Below, piece after piece: positions 6,915 to 17,300 of a stretch of 43,284 bases of DNA. A program made the translations under genes and the position numbers. The notes under the pieces were generated by a model, which saw only the letters and a program-made list of their open reading frames with translations, had not been told where the DNA came from and ran no database searches. Within the stretch, counting starts at the first letter, position 1; each line of letters starts with the position of its first letter. Location: positions 1 to 43,284 of the forward strand of contig JAUNDZ010000018.1 of NCBI GenBank assembly GCA_030525825.1. Direction: 5' to 3'. This stretch comes from Moraxella sp. (GTDB taxonomy: Bacteria; Pseudomonadota; Gammaproteobacteria; Pseudomonadales; Moraxellaceae).

Positions 6915-7646
6915 CTACTTATCCAAAAATGCCTGAGCTGTCGCCAAATCCAGCGTTCCTTCATAGATGGCACGTCCTGTGATGGCTCCTAGCAGATATT
7001 CGCTGTATGGTTTTAGCTGCTCGATGTCTGTCATGTTCGTAACTCCGCCCGATGCGATGACAGGTAGTCCGCACGCTTTGGCGAGTCTTACCGTCTCATC
7101 GATATTCACGCCCTGCATCATGCCATCTTTGGCGATGTCGGTATAGACGATGGACGATACGCCAGCATCGGCAAATCGCTTGGCTAGGTCGGTGGCACGA
7201 GTATCGGTAACATTCGCCCAGCCGTGTGTTGCCACATAGCCGTCTTTGGCATCGATGCCGACAATGATATGTCCTGCAAACTCACGACACGCTTCATCAA
7301 CAAACTCAGGGGTTTCTAGGGCTTTGGTGCCGATGATGATGTAGTTTAGCCCTGCTTCTAGATAATGACGAATGGTATCAAGACTACGCACGCCGCCGCC
7401 CAGCTGAATGGGCAGCTCTGGATGAGCCTTAGCAATGGCGGTAACGACTTCTTTATGCACAGGCACACCATCAAACGCTCCATTTAAATCCACCAAATGC
7501 AGTCGTCTCGCCCCTTGTGCCACCCATTGACTTGCCATATTCACAGGGTCATCACTAAATACCGTATCATCTTCCATGCGTCCTTGTTTTAGGCGGACGC
7601 ATTTACCATCTTTTAGGTCGATTGCAGGGATGATTAACATAGACAT
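6915..7646 (-). CDS. hisA: Phosphoribosylformimino-5-aminoimidazole carboxamide ribotide isomerase
   Basis: HisA catalyses the Amadori rearrangement of ProFAR to PRFAR in histidine synthesis. The 243-residue (beta/alpha)8 barrel shows the first catalytic aspartate in [13 protein letters not shown], the phosphate-binding GGGVRS, and the second half signature [15 protein letters not shown] with SGGVTN. The start is ATG at 7646 with AAAGAG about 8 bases upstream; a GTG at 7655 and an ATG at 7640 are in the same frame but less well placed. No other his gene is in the window, so hisA is not in a his operon here. The length is normal for the family. Confidence 0.95.
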   Translation of the reverse strand: MSMLIIPAIDLKDGKCVRLKQGRMEDDTVFSDDPVNMASQWVAQGARRLHLVDLNGAFDGVPVHKEVVTAIAKAHPELPIQLGGGVRSLDTIRHYLEAGLNYIIIGTKALETPEFVDEACREFAGHIIVGIDAKDGYVATHGWANVTDTRATDLAKRFADAGVSSIVYTDIAKDGMMQGVNIDETVRLAKACGLPVIASGGVTNMTDIEQLKPYSEYLLGAITGRAIYEGTLDLATAQAFLDK

Positions 7647-7703
7647 AATAAACACTCTTTTACTTTTTAAATAAAAAAATCAACAAAACCGATTGATGCT
7701 GTG

Positions 7704-7733
7704 ATTGTAACAAATAATGATAAATTTGGGCAA
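7704..7733 (-). promoter_or_regulatory. hisA promoter
   Basis: On the - strand TTGCCC (7728-7733) and TACAAT (7704-7709) are 18 bases apart, and the -10 has an upstream TG (extended -10). The leader to ATG 7646 is about 50 bases. Confidence 0.45.
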
Positions 7734-7962
7734 TATTTTTCAATTTTTATGCAAAATTTCTATAATAACCAAAAAAACCATTAAATATCATACATTTAAT
7801 CTACTTTTTAACAGCCATTTTGTCAAAAAGCCTGTAAATTTTATAGAATTTAGCGTATAATTGATAGGATTATCGTATGTATTGGGTCAATTTGGTAAAG
7901 TTTTAGCAATAAAACACATACTCATTTTTACCCACACATACACACCTTTAGACAAAATCAAC

Positions 7963-8095
7963 TTACCAGTTGGCATAGCCACGCCAGTAGGTTTTGGATG
8001 TTTTTAGGATTTTGGTAGCCAGCCTTAGGGTAGCCACGACGACGCTTGATGTTGGGTTTGCCTGTGCTGGTGTGTTTTGGTCTTAATTTAAGTAT
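7963..8095 (-). pseudogene. Possible remnant of the DNA-binding end of an H-NS-like protein
   Basis: On the - strand one frame encodes KPNIKRRRGYPKAGYQNPKN. After a one-base frame change it continues KTYWRGYANW and stops at TAA (7963-7965). The order of basic stretch, Y-x-NP-x-N, then T-x-W-x-G and a final aromatic at the C terminus resembles the C-terminal DNA-binding motif of H-NS-family proteins. There is no N-terminal oligomerisation domain; upstream the frame runs antisense into nqrA. This is a reading by eye of a short stretch and may be chance. Confidence 0.3.
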
Positions 8096-8101
8096 GCGCT
8101 T

Positions 8102-9448
8102 ATGATTACCATCAAAAAAGGCTTGGACTTGCCCATCACGGGTGAACCCGCCAAAGAGATTAGTGAGCACACGCCAACTCAAGTCGCCCTTATCGGTTAT
8201 GACTATATCGGTATGCGTCCGACCATGAGTGTCAAGGAAGGCGATGTCGTTGCCAAAGGACAAGTGCTGTTTGAAGATAAAAAACGCGCGGGTGTGAAAT
8301 ACACTGCTCCGACGGGCGGTCGTGTGGTTGCCATCAATCGTGGCGAGCGTCGTGTATTTGAAAGCATCGTCATCGATGTGGATGATGCGGCAGCACCAGA
8401 GATTACTTTCAACGCCTATTCTTCAAAAGATTTGGCGTCGATTGACACCCAAACTGTCAAAGAGCAACTGGTCGCATCAGGCGAGTGGACGGCGTTTCGT
8501 ACCCGCCCGTTTAGCCGCACACCAGAGCTTGACAGCACCCCATCGGCGATTTTTGTTACCGCCACCGATACCAACCCCTTAGCTGTTGATCCTGCCATAA
8601 TCATCAATGACAACATTGATGCCTTTAATGACGGTTTGGCGGTCATCTCAACCTTATCACCAAAGACCTTCGTCTGTCATGGCGAGACTGCCCCTACCAA
8701 AGCGACCAATGTCGCCAACAGCACCGAATATCACGGTTTTACAGGTAAGCACCCAGCAGGTAACGCTGGCACGCACATTCACTTTTTGCATCCGCTGGCT
8801 CGTGGCGTGCAGGTCTGGACAATCGGCTATCAAGATGTGATTGCCATTGGCAAGCTCTTTACCACAGGCAAGATTTATACCGACCGTGTGATTAGCCTAG
8901 CAGGTCCTGCGGTCAAAAACCCACGCCTGATTCGCACCACGCGTGGGGCTGACCTTAGTGATTTGACAAAGGGCGAGCTAAATGACGGCACAAACCGTAT
9001 TATTTCAGGTTCGGTGCTATCAGGGCGTAAATATAGCCCAACAGTGGCTCACTTAGGAAGATTTCACAACCAAGTCTCGGTTTTGGCAGAAGGCTTTGAA
9101 CGCCCTAGTATGCACTTCTTTACACTTGGGGCAAATCGCTTTTCGTTCTTGCCGATTTATATCTCACAATTTTTCAAAGGCAAAAAATACGCCTTTACCA
9201 CCAGCACCAACGGCTCACCCCGTGCGATGGTGCCGATTGGCTCATTTGAGCAGGTAATGCCCCAAGATTATTTGCCCACCCAGCTACTTCGTGCTTTGAT
9301 TGTCGAAGACATTGTTACGGCGGTGGATTTGGGAGCGTTGGAGCTTGACGAAGAAGATTTGGCACTTTGTACTTTTGTCTCTCCTGGCAAGTACGAATTT
9401 GGCGACATCTTACGAGACAACCTAACTCGCATTGAAGCCGAAGGTTAA
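8102..9448 (+). CDS. nqrA: Na+-translocating NADH:quinone reductase subunit A
   Basis: NqrA is the peripheral cytoplasmic subunit of the Na+-pumping NADH dehydrogenase and is thought to contribute to ubiquinone binding. The 448-residue product begins MITIKKGLDLPI and continues with IGMRPTMSVKEGD, VLFEDKKRAGVKYTAP and NRGERRV, which are diagnostic of NqrA and distinguish it from RnfC. RnfC would carry ferredoxin-type cysteine clusters, and none are present. The start at 8102 has only a weak Shine-Dalgarno sequence (TTAAG upstream). It is the first gene of a six-gene operon; nqrB follows after 23 bases. The length matches the family. Confidence 0.96.
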   Translation: MITIKKGLDLPITGEPAKEISEHTPTQVALIGYDYIGMRPTMSVKEGDVVAKGQVLFEDKKRAGVKYTAPTGGRVVAINRGERRVFESIVIDVDDAAAPEITFNAYSSKDLASIDTQTVKEQLVASGEWTAFRTRPFSRTPELDSTPSAIFVTATDTNPLAVDPAIIINDNIDAFNDGLAVISTLSPKTFVCHGETAPTKATNVANSTEYHGFTGKHPAGNAGTHIHFLHPLARGVQVWTIGYQDVIAIGKLFTTGKIYTDRVISLAGPAVKNPRLIRTTRGADLSDLTKGELNDGTNRIISGSVLSGRKYSPTVAHLGRFHNQVSVLAEGFERPSMHFFTLGANRFSFLPIYISQFFKGKKYAFTTSTNGSPRAMVPIGSFEQVMPQDYLPTQLLRALIVEDIVTAVDLGALELDEEDLALCTFVSPGKYEFGDILRDNLTRIEAEG

Positions 9449-9471
9449 TGGACAGCTAAGGAAATGATAAA

Positions 9472-10695
9472 ATGAAATTCATTCACAATATCTTTGACCG
9501 TATGGAGCCGTCCTTTACCAAAGGCGGTAAATATGAAAAATACTATGCCATTTTTGAGATGTTTGACACTTTTTTTCGTCAGCCAAGCTCTCAAACCTAC
9601 TCGGCAAGTCATATCCGTGATGGCATTGACCTAAAACGCATTATGATTACCGTGTGGCTTTGTACTTTCCCTGCGATGTTTTGGGGTATGTACAATGTTG
9701 GCTTTCAAGCCTTGACCTATATGGCTCACGCAGGTGTTACCCCTGACGGCTGGCGGACGATTATTACATCTATGGCAGGCTATGACCCAAACAGTATTTG
9801 GGCGTGCTTTGTTTATGGGGCAATGCAGTTTTTGCCAATTTATATTGTAACCTTTGCCGTTGGTATCCTGTGGGAGATTATCTTTGCGGTGGTGCGTGGA
9901 CACGAAGTCAATGAAGGCTTTTTCGTTACTTCTGTTTTGTTTGCTCTATCTTTGCCCCCAGATACCCCACTTTGGCAAGTGGCACTTGGGATTAGCTTTG
10001 GTGTCGTGGTTGCCAAAGAAGTGTTTGGCGGTACAGGCAAAAACTTCCTAAACCCTGCTTTGGCTGGACGAGCTTTCCTTTACTTTGCTTATCCTGCGTC
10101 TATGTCAGGCGATGCGGTATGGACAGCGGTTGATGGCTTCTCTGGGGCAACGCCACTGGGTCAAGCGGCCGTTGGCGTAACCGCGGATAAATTTGTCGAC
10201 GCTTATGGTAATACCCTATCTTGGGGACAGGCGTTCTTAGGACAAATGCAAGGCTCTATCGGCGAAGTTTCTACCCTTGCCATCATCATCGGCGGTGTGG
10301 TGCTTTGCTATATGAAAATCGCGTCTTGGCGAGTGATAGCAGGTTCTATCATTGGTCTTGTTGTTACCGCCTTCATCTTTAATATGATTGGTGGCGAAAA
10401 CCCCATGATGAGCCTTGCTCCACACTGGCATTTGGTCATCGGTGGCTTTATGTTTGGTGCGGTCTTTATGGCAACTGACCCAGTCTCTGCCGCTCACACC
10501 AATACAGGTCGCTGGTGCTATGGACTACTCATCGGCTTTATGACGGTGGTCATTCGTGTGATTAACCCTGCGTTCCCAGAGGGCATTATGCTGGCAATCC
10601 TATTTGCTAACTTGTTTGCCCCACTGTTTGACTACTTTGTAACCCAAGCCAACATCAAACGCCAAGCAGCACGGAGAATGCGTTATGTCAAATGA
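9472..10695 (+). CDS. nqrB: Na+-translocating NADH:quinone reductase subunit B
   Basis: NqrB is an integral membrane subunit that carries riboflavin and a covalently bound FMN and forms part of the Na+ path. The 407-residue product has multiple membrane segments. The flavinylation motif S-G-A-T occurs in [12 protein letters not shown] with the acceptor threonine at residue 227. The start has AAGGAAA upstream. The 3' end overlaps nqrC by 11 bases, suggesting translational coupling. The length is close to the Vibrio protein (about 415). Confidence 0.96.
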   Translation: MKFIHNIFDRMEPSFTKGGKYEKYYAIFEMFDTFFRQPSSQTYSASHIRDGIDLKRIMITVWLCTFPAMFWGMYNVGFQALTYMAHAGVTPDGWRTIITSMAGYDPNSIWACFVYGAMQFLPIYIVTFAVGILWEIIFAVVRGHEVNEGFFVTSVLFALSLPPDTPLWQVALGISFGVVVAKEVFGGTGKNFLNPALAGRAFLYFAYPASMSGDAVWTAVDGFSGATPLGQAAVGVTADKFVDAYGNTLSWGQAFLGQMQGSIGEVSTLAIIIGGVVLCYMKIASWRVIAGSIIGLVVTAFIFNMIGGENPMMSLAPHWHLVIGGFMFGAVFMATDPVSAAHTNTGRWCYGLLIGFMTVVIRVINPAFPEGIMLAILFANLFAPLFDYFVTQANIKRQAARRMRYVK

Positions 10696-11665
10696 TATTG
10701 ATAAAGTAAAAACAAGCGATTTGGTTACGCCAAGCGGTCAGACCAATGACCCTTTGCCAGACAATGTCAAGGCAGACGAAAATGCCAATGATGAGGCGGT
10801 ATTAAAGTCAAATGACAAAGAAGCCAAAGACAACACCCAAGCAAAAAAAACCGACAAAGAACAGTCGTCCGCCCCCAAAAAAGGCGGCAATGCCCAAACC
10901 TTGATGGTTGCCCTTGTCTTGTGTTTGGTCTGCTCTATCTTGGTATCAGCAGTGGCGGTGGGTCTAAAACCCAAACAACAAGCCAACCAAGCCCTTGACC
11001 GCAACAAGAACATCTTGATTGCAGGTGGCTTGGCAGAGGCGAGTACCAGCAGTAGTGAAGTTGATGAGAGGTTTAAGGACTTTGAGGTTAAACTGGTTAA
11101 TCTTGCCACAGGCGAGTATGCCACAGAAGAAGAGTTGTCATCGGCAGGCATTAGTGATGTCAATGCTTATGATGCCAACGCCGCCGCCAAAGACCCAAAA
11201 CTTAACAACCCTTTGACAGAAGACCCAGCAGGCATCAAGGCAACGCCAAAATATGCCAAAGTCTATATCAAGCCTGACGCATCAGGCAAGCCAGAGCTTG
11301 TAGTACTGCCTGTACACGGCTATGGGCTGTGGGGGACGATGTATGCGTTTTTGACCTTAGAGAGTGATTTGAACACCATTAAGGGTATTAGTTTCTATGA
11401 GCACAAAGAGACCCCCGGTCTTGGCTCGCTCGTTGCTGAACCTAAGTGGCGTAGTCAGCTTGTGGGCAAACAAGCCTATGATGAGAGCGGTCAAGTGGTA
11501 ACAGGCGTGGTTAAGGCAGGCACACCAAAGCCGAACGAGAACTATGTGGACGGCGTGAGCGGTGCAACCTTGACCAGTCGTGGTGTGCATAACTTGCTAC
11601 AATTTTGGCTTGGCGAGCAAGGCTATAAGCCATTTTTGGACAATCTGAAAAAAGGAGGGGCATAA
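10685..11665 (+). CDS. nqrC: Na+-translocating NADH:quinone reductase subunit C, with a long N-terminal extension
   Basis: NqrC carries a covalent FMN on the periplasmic side of the membrane. The flavinylation site is in [10 protein letters not shown] with threonine 295. A single N-terminal membrane helix spans about residues 72-94 ([18 protein letters not shown]), followed by the conserved [10 protein letters not shown]. The 326-residue protein is about 70 residues longer than the Vibrio homologue (about 257). The extra residues 1-70 are hydrophilic, rich in D, K, N and Q, and should be a disordered cytoplasmic tail. The start at 10685 has GGAG upstream and overlaps nqrB. There is no good internal ATG nearer the helix, so the extension looks real. 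FMN attachment to NqrB and NqrC needs ApbE, which is not encoded in this window. Confidence 0.95.
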   Translation: MSNDIDKVKTSDLVTPSGQTNDPLPDNVKADENANDEAVLKSNDKEAKDNTQAKKTDKEQSSAPKKGGNAQTLMVALVLCLVCSILVSAVAVGLKPKQQANQALDRNKNILIAGGLAEASTSSSEVDERFKDFEVKLVNLATGEYATEEELSSAGISDVNAYDANAAAKDPKLNNPLTEDPAGIKATPKYAKVYIKPDASGKPELVVLPVHGYGLWGTMYAFLTLESDLNTIKGISFYEHKETPGLGSLVAEPKWRSQLVGKQAYDESGQVVTGVVKAGTPKPNENYVDGVSGATLTSRGVHNLLQFWLGEQGYKPFLDNLKKGGA

Positions 11666-11666
11666 A

Positions 11667-12323
11667 ATGGCGAACACCAAAGAAATTTTAACCAAGCCAA
11701 TATTTAACAATAACCCCATCGCCCTACAAATCTTGGGTATCTGTTCGGCATTGGCGGTTACTACCAGCATCAAAAATGCCCTGATTATGAGCATTGCCCT
11801 AACTTTGGTAACGGCATTTTCTAGCTTTTTTATCTCAATCATTCGTAACAACATTCCGTCAAGCATTCGTATCATTGTGCAGATGGTCGTGATTGCGTCT
11901 TTGGTGATTGTCGTTGACCAAATCCTAAAAGCGGTCGCCTATGACACCAGTAAGGCTCTGTCGGTATTCGTTGGTCTGATTATTACCAACTGTATCGTAA
12001 TGGGTCGTGCCGAAGCCTTTGCAATGAGTAACCCACCCATCCCAAGTTTCTTGGACGGTATCGGTAACGGTCTTGGTTACTCGGCGGTCTTGATTTTTGT
12101 GGCGGTGATTCGTGAGCTACTGGGTAATGGTTCGCTGTTTGGTATGCAAATTTTAAGCAAAGTCAGCGATGGCGGTTGGTACATTCCAAATGGTCTGTTA
12201 TTATTGCCACCGTCTGCGTTCTTTATCATTGCTCTGTTTATTGCGATTATCCGTACTTGGAAGCCAAATCAGGTTGAGCCTGCGGAATTTAGCATTAAGC
12301 CAAATTCTAAGGGAGGACACTAA
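11667..12323 (+). CDS. nqrD: Na+-translocating NADH:quinone reductase subunit D
   Basis: NqrD is a 218-residue integral membrane subunit, homologous to NqrE with inverted topology. Together they frame a membrane Fe-S centre and part of the ion path. The family cysteines occur in LGICSAL and [13 protein letters not shown], which are typical. A strong AGGAGGGG site precedes the ATG, one base after the nqrC stop. The stop TAA shares its last base with the nqrE ATG. Confidence 0.95.
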   Translation: MANTKEILTKPIFNNNPIALQILGICSALAVTTSIKNALIMSIALTLVTAFSSFFISIIRNNIPSSIRIIVQMVVIASLVIVVDQILKAVAYDTSKALSVFVGLIITNCIVMGRAEAFAMSNPPIPSFLDGIGNGLGYSAVLIFVAVIRELLGNGSLFGMQILSKVSDGGWYIPNGLLLLPPSAFFIIALFIAIIRTWKPNQVEPAEFSIKPNSKGGH

Positions 12324-12931
12324 TGGGACACTATCTAAATTTATTCATCACCTCGATGTTTATCGAGAATATGGCACTTGCCTACTTTTTGGGTATGTGT
12401 ACATTCATTGCCATCTCAAAGAAAGTCTCCACCGCCATCAGTCTTGGCATTGCGGTCATTGTGGTAATGGCAATCACCGTACCGCTTAACAACCTGCTTT
12501 ATCAGTTTTTGTTAAAAGACGGTGCTTTGGCGTGGGCAGGTTATCCTGATATGGACTTGTCGTTCCTAGGACTGCTCTCTTACATCGCCCTGATTGCGGC
12601 GGTGGTACAGATTATGGAGATGTTCTTAGATAAGTTTATGCCTAGCCTTTATAACGCACTGGGCGTGTATTTGCCACTCATCACCGTAAACTGTGCCATT
12701 ATGGGTGGAGTACTGTTTATGGTGGAGCGAGACTACAACTTTGGCGAGTCTGTGGTTTATGGCGTGGGTGCAGGTGCTGGCTGGGCGTTGGCGATTGCTG
12801 CCCTTGCAGGTATCCGTGAAAAGCTCAAATACTCTGATGTGCCAGCTCCTTTGCGTGGTCTTGGCATTACCTTTGTTACCGTAGGACTGATGTCGCTAGG
12901 CTTTATGTCCTTTGGCGGTATGTCGTTATAA
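12323..12931 (+). CDS. nqrE: Na+-translocating NADH:quinone reductase subunit E
   Basis: NqrE is a 202-residue integral membrane subunit paired with NqrD. It begins [26 protein letters not shown], with the conserved cysteine in FLGMCTF and the second in TVNCAIMGG. Six membrane segments are evident. The start overlaps the nqrD stop by one base and has GGGAGG upstream. nqrF follows after 10 bases. Confidence 0.95.
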   Translation: MGHYLNLFITSMFIENMALAYFLGMCTFIAISKKVSTAISLGIAVIVVMAITVPLNNLLYQFLLKDGALAWAGYPDMDLSFLGLLSYIALIAAVVQIMEMFLDKFMPSLYNALGVYLPLITVNCAIMGGVLFMVERDYNFGESVVYGVGAGAGWALAIAALAGIREKLKYSDVPAPLRGLGITFVTVGLMSLGFMSFGGMSL

Positions 12932-12941
12932 GGGGGAGAGA

Positions 12942-14177
12942 ATGGAATTTGGAACAGCAATATTTGGCGTGATAATGTTTACCGCCATTATTATGAGCCT
13001 TGCGGTGGTCATTTTGATTGCTCGCAGTCGGCTTGTCAGCACAGGCAATGTAAACATTAACATCAACGAAAACCCTGACAACAACATCAGTGTTGAAGCA
13101 GGTGGCAAACTCTTACAAACCCTTGCCAATCAAGGCATTTTCCTATCATCGGCTTGCGGTGGTGGTGGTACTTGTGGTCAGTGCCGCTGTAAGGTCATCT
13201 CTGGCGGTGGCGACATTTTGCCGACCGAAGAGGGGCATTTTACCCAAGGCGAGATTCGTGATGGTATGCGACTTGCGTGCCAAGTGGCAGTCAAGCAGGA
13301 TATGGCGATTGAGATTGACCCTGAATTTTTTGATGTTAAAAAATGGGAATGCGAGGTCATCTCTAATGACAATGTGGCAACTTTTATTAAGGAATTAACC
13401 CTAAAAATTCCAGAAGGCGAGGTGGTGCCGTTCCGTGCAGGGGGTTATGTACAGCTAGAAGCCCCACCGCACACCGTGCATTATAAGGACTTTGACATTG
13501 ACCCTGAATATCACGAGGATTGGGATAAGTTTAATCTATGGCAGTACACTTCTAAGGTGGACGAGCCTGTGATTCGTGCCTATTCTATGGCAAACTACCC
13601 AGAAGAAAAGGGCATCATCAAATTTAATATCCGTATCGCAAGCCCACCGCCAAGAGGCGGCGAGGGCATCCCCCCTGGTAAGATGTCCTCTTATGTGTTT
13701 AGCCTAAAACCTGGGGATAAGATTACGGTATCGGGCCCGTATGGCGAGTTCTTTGCCAAAGACACTAAGGCAGAAATGGTATTCATCGGTGGTGGTGCAG
13801 GTATGGCACCGATGCGTTCGCACATCTTTGACCAACTAAAACGCCTAAAATCCGACCGTAAGATTAGCTTTTGGTATGGTGCTAGAAGTAAGCGAGAGAT
13901 GTTCTATGTGGAGGACTATGACGGACTTGCCAAAGAGTTCCCCAACTTCACTTGGAATGTCGCTCTATCTGACCCAATGCCAGAGGACAACTGGGAGGGC
14001 TATACAGGCTTTATTCACAATGTTCTGTATGAAAACTATCTAAAAGACCACCCAGCCCCAGAAGACTGTGAGTTCTATATGTGTGGACCTCCTGTGATGA
14101 ATGCGGCGGTCATCAAAATGCTCAAAGATTTGGGCGTAGAAGATGAAAACATCTTGCTTGATGACTTTGGTGGTTAA
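12942..14177 (+). CDS. nqrF: Na+-translocating NADH:quinone reductase subunit F
   Basis: NqrF is the NADH-oxidising entry subunit. The 411-residue product has one N-terminal membrane helix (about residues 5-27). A 2Fe-2S ferredoxin domain follows with C72, C78, C81 and C113 ([13 protein letters not shown] and LACQ). Next comes an FAD domain (RAYSMAN) and an NADH domain ([12 protein letters not shown]), ending ILLDDFGG. The start at 12942 is preferred over an upstream ATG at 12912 because AGGGGGAGAG immediately precedes it and the conserved membrane helix begins there. It is the last gene of the operon and is followed by a strong terminator. Confidence 0.96.
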   Translation: MEFGTAIFGVIMFTAIIMSLAVVILIARSRLVSTGNVNININENPDNNISVEAGGKLLQTLANQGIFLSSACGGGGTCGQCRCKVISGGGDILPTEEGHFTQGEIRDGMRLACQVAVKQDMAIEIDPEFFDVKKWECEVISNDNVATFIKELTLKIPEGEVVPFRAGGYVQLEAPPHTVHYKDFDIDPEYHEDWDKFNLWQYTSKVDEPVIRAYSMANYPEEKGIIKFNIRIASPPPRGGEGIPPGKMSSYVFSLKPGDKITVSGPYGEFFAKDTKAEMVFIGGGAGMAPMRSHIFDQLKRLKSDRKISFWYGARSKREMFYVEDYDGLAKEFPNFTWNVALSDPMPEDNWEGYTGFIHNVLYENYLKDHPAPEDCEFYMCGPPVMNAAVIKMLKDLGVEDENILLDDFGG

Positions 14178-14190
14178 TATGAATTAACCT

Positions 14191-14222
14191 AAAAAACCTG
14201 CTCTTTGGGGCAGGTTTTTTTA
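14191..14222 (+). terminator. Intrinsic terminator of the nqr operon
   Basis: An 11-bp perfect stem (14191-14201 with 14210-14220) ends in a T run, 13 bases after the nqrF stop. Confidence 0.9.
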
Positions 14223-14233
14223 TGCCAAAATAT

Positions 14234-14272
14234 CCAACCAACCAATCAAGCAAACAAGCGACCGACCAGCCA
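14234..14272. repeat. Degenerate tetranucleotide (CCAA-like) tract
   Basis: About ten consecutive 4-base units resemble CCAA/NCAA: CCAA three times, then TCAA, GCAA, ACAA, GCGA, CCGA and related units. It lies upstream of the restriction enzyme promoter and outside its reading frame. It looks like a decayed simple sequence repeat. Confidence 0.5.
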
Positions 14273-14290
14273 CAAAAGCCTGCGACTTTT

Positions 14291-14299
14291 TGTTATAAT
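14291..14299 (+). promoter_or_regulatory. Extended -10 promoter of the restriction-modification gene
   Basis: TG-T-TATAAT is a perfect extended -10 element, about 32 bases before the ATG at 14331. No good -35 is visible, as expected for this promoter class. Confidence 0.55.
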
Positions 14300-14330
14300 A
14301 GCTGCCATCAACTCAGCTTAGGATAGACCC

Positions 14331-17300
14331 ATGTTTCAATCACTCATCATCAATCAGTTCATCTCTCGATTGGATCAGCATCAGCTACTGACCGCCTATG
14401 CTGATTTTACCGCCCATTTTCATAATGATGAGATTCAAGCCAACATCCGCCAAGCCAAAGAAGAACAATACCAAGAAGGCTTCTTAAAAGATTTGTTTGT
14501 TAAGATTCTCGGTTACACCATCAATCCACAGCCCAATTACAACCTAACCACCGAACTTAAAAACATCAAAGGTGCCAAAAAATGCGATGGTGCCATTCTA
14601 CAAGACGGACACGCCATCGCCGTCATCGAACTAAAAGGCATGGACACCACCGACCTAGACCGTATCGAAACGCAGGCTTTTGGGTACAAAAACAACCATC
14701 CACATTGCCGCTATGTCATCACCAGTAATTTCCAAAAATTGCGTTTTTATATGGATAACAGCGTCCAGCACCTAGAATTCAATCTATTTAAGCTAAGTTT
14801 TGACGAATTCAGCTTACTGTACCTACTACTGCACCGCAATCATTTGCTAACCAACCTACCCGTTCAGCTCAAACAATCAAGCATCAGCCAAGAAGAGAAA
14901 GTTACCAAACAGCTATACAAAGACTACTCCGCCTTCAAAAGTGCATTATTTGAAGATTTGGTGCGTCATAATGAGCAATACGACCAACTCACTTTATTTA
15001 ACAAAACCCAAAAACTACTCGATCGCCTACTTTTCATATTCTTTGCCGAAGATGGTGGGCTACTGCCTGCTAACACCGCCCATAAGATGATTAAAGAATG
15101 GGAACAGGCACGCCAGCTTAATATCCCCATCAGCATCTACGGACACTTAAAAAATTATTTTGGCTACCTAAACACAGGACATAAGACCGACACGGTCGAG
15201 ATTTTTGCCTATAATGGCGGTTTGTTCAAACCAGATGAAATCCTAGACCACCTAAGCATTCCTGATGATGTGCTGTACACACACATCAAAAAACTTGCCG
15301 ATTATGATTTTAATAGCGAAATCGATGTCAATATTCTGGGGCATATCTTCGAAAACAGCCTAAACGAAATCGATGAAATTAAAGCCAAAATCAACGGCAA
15401 ATCCTTTGACAAATCACAATCAAAACGCAAAAAAGACGGCGTATTCTACACCCCAAAATACATCACCAGCTACATCATCACAAACACGGTCGGCAAACTC
15501 TGCAACGACAAAAAAACCGAGCTTGGCATCATCGACACCGAGTATACGCCAAACCGCTCCACAAAAATCCAAGAAAAACTCTATCACAACCTAACCAGCT
15601 ATCGAGACTGGCTACTTTCTATCACCATCTGCGACCCTGCTTGTGGCTCTGGGGCATTCTTAAATGAAGCACTAAACTTCCTAATTGCGGAGCATCGCTA
15701 TATCGACGAACTCGAAGGCAAGCTGACAGGCAGCAGCCTACAATATCAGAACATCTCTAATCATATTTTAGAGAACAACCTGTTCGGCGTGGACATTAAT
15801 GATGAAAGCGTGCAGATTGCCAAGCTCTCACTGTGGCTACGCACCGCCGAACCCTATCGCAAACTGTCCAATCTCAACGAGAACATCAAATGCGGCAACT
15901 CACTCATTGACGACCCAGCTGTGGCAGGCGACAAAGCCTTTGATTGGCACGCCCAATTCCCAGCGGTATTTGAAAAAGGTGGTTTTGATGTGGTAATTGG
16001 CAATCCGCCTTATGTGCGTGCGGAACTTTTACCCAATAAACATATCAATTTTTATAAAGAAAAATATCAAGTGTTTAGCGGTACTGGTGATTTATTTTCC
16101 TATTTTTATGAAAAAAGCTTTGCCATTCTTAAGGATACTGGATTATTTGGTTTTATTTCTAACACATTTGACAAGACAGCGGCAGGTGCTACACTTAGAG
16201 ATTATCTACAAAATACCAAAAAATTTATCAAATATGTTGATTTTACCGAAGTACAAATTTTTGAAGGTGCGACAACCTATCCAATTATTTTAATCGCTTC
16301 AAAAAATCATCAAGATGACAATGAATTTGAATACATCAAAATTCCAAAATCAATGCAGGGCAATGTATCTATCGATGATGCAAAAGTTGTCAAGGTCAGT
16401 CAAAACACACTTGATAAAAATACTTGGTCGTTTAATAATAATATCCTTGTTGGCATTATGGAAAAAATCAAAAAATTCCCAACTGTTAGAGAAAGTTTTG
16501 GCAAATGTTATTATGGTATTAAAACAGGTTTAAACGAAGCCTTTATCATTGATAAAGCAACTTGTGATATGTTAATTGCCAAAGATAAAAATAGTGCTGA
16601 TATTATTGAGCCAATTTACGAAGGCAAGGATTTAAACAAATGGATAAATCCGTTGATTGAGAAATACATTCTTGGATTGTACCCTGCCAAAAAATTGGAT
16701 ATTGAAAATTATCCAGCCATTAAAGAATATTTGGTTAATTTTGGTTATGAGCGATTACAGCAAATTGGCGGTGCAGGTCATAGAAAGAAAACATCAAATA
16801 AATGGTTTGAAACACAAGATAGCATTGGTTATTATCCATTATTAAAACAGCCAAAAATTGTTTGGTCAAATTTATGCAATTCAAATAAATTCAGTTTTGA
16901 CGAAAATGGATATTCAATTAACGCCCCTGCGTGCTTATTGCCAACAGACAATAAAGGCTTATTGGCGGTATTAAATTCCAAAATTGTTTGGTTATTTTTG
17001 ACTAATATTTGCGTGGTTAGAAATGGCGGTTACATTGAAGTAAAACCACAATATTTTGAACAAATCCCAATTCCAAATAATAGCGAAAGTTTGACCGAAA
17101 AAGCCGAACAAATGCTCGCCCTAAATGCCGAGTTACAATCGGTGCTGGCGAAGTTTTTGCGAACGCTTGAGCGTAAATTTGAGCTTAGCGACTTTTCTAA
17201 GAATCTGCAAAGCTGGCACACGCTCGATTATAAGGCATTCATCAAAGAGCTTGCCAAAAAGAAAATCAAGCTGTCGTTGTCCGATGAAGCCGAGTGGGAG

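Larger units (their letters stand above)
7656..8101. other. 446-bp intergenic region between hisA and nqrA
   Basis: The first 300 bases are very AT-rich and hold the divergent promoters. These are the hisA promoter near 7704-7733 and, for the nqr operon, a TATAAT at 7856-7861 without a clear -35. From about 7958 to 8101 the composition shifts to higher GC, as in coding DNA; that part may be a gene remnant (see 7963-8095). No riboswitch or RNA gene was recognised. Confidence 0.5.

Noticed and set aside
7958-8263. 101-residue open frame on the - strand
   Set aside because: Its 5' half is antisense to the conserved start of nqrA and has no ribosome site. Only its 3' part was kept, as a low-confidence H-NS-like remnant.
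10738-11163. 141-residue open frame antisense to nqrC
   Set aside because: It mirrors the low-complexity N-terminal extension of nqrC; the sense frame has a membrane helix, ribosome site and operon context.
8102-14177. rnf operon instead of nqr
   Set aside because: The first subunit lacks the ferredoxin cysteine clusters of RnfC, and the last has the NqrF 2Fe-2S, FAD and NADH domains.
14234-14330. Frame-switching phase variation of the type IIG gene by the CCAA-like tract
   Set aside because: A TAG in the same frame lies between the tract and the ATG, the units are imperfect, and an extended -10 promoter lies between them. Translational switching is therefore not supported.
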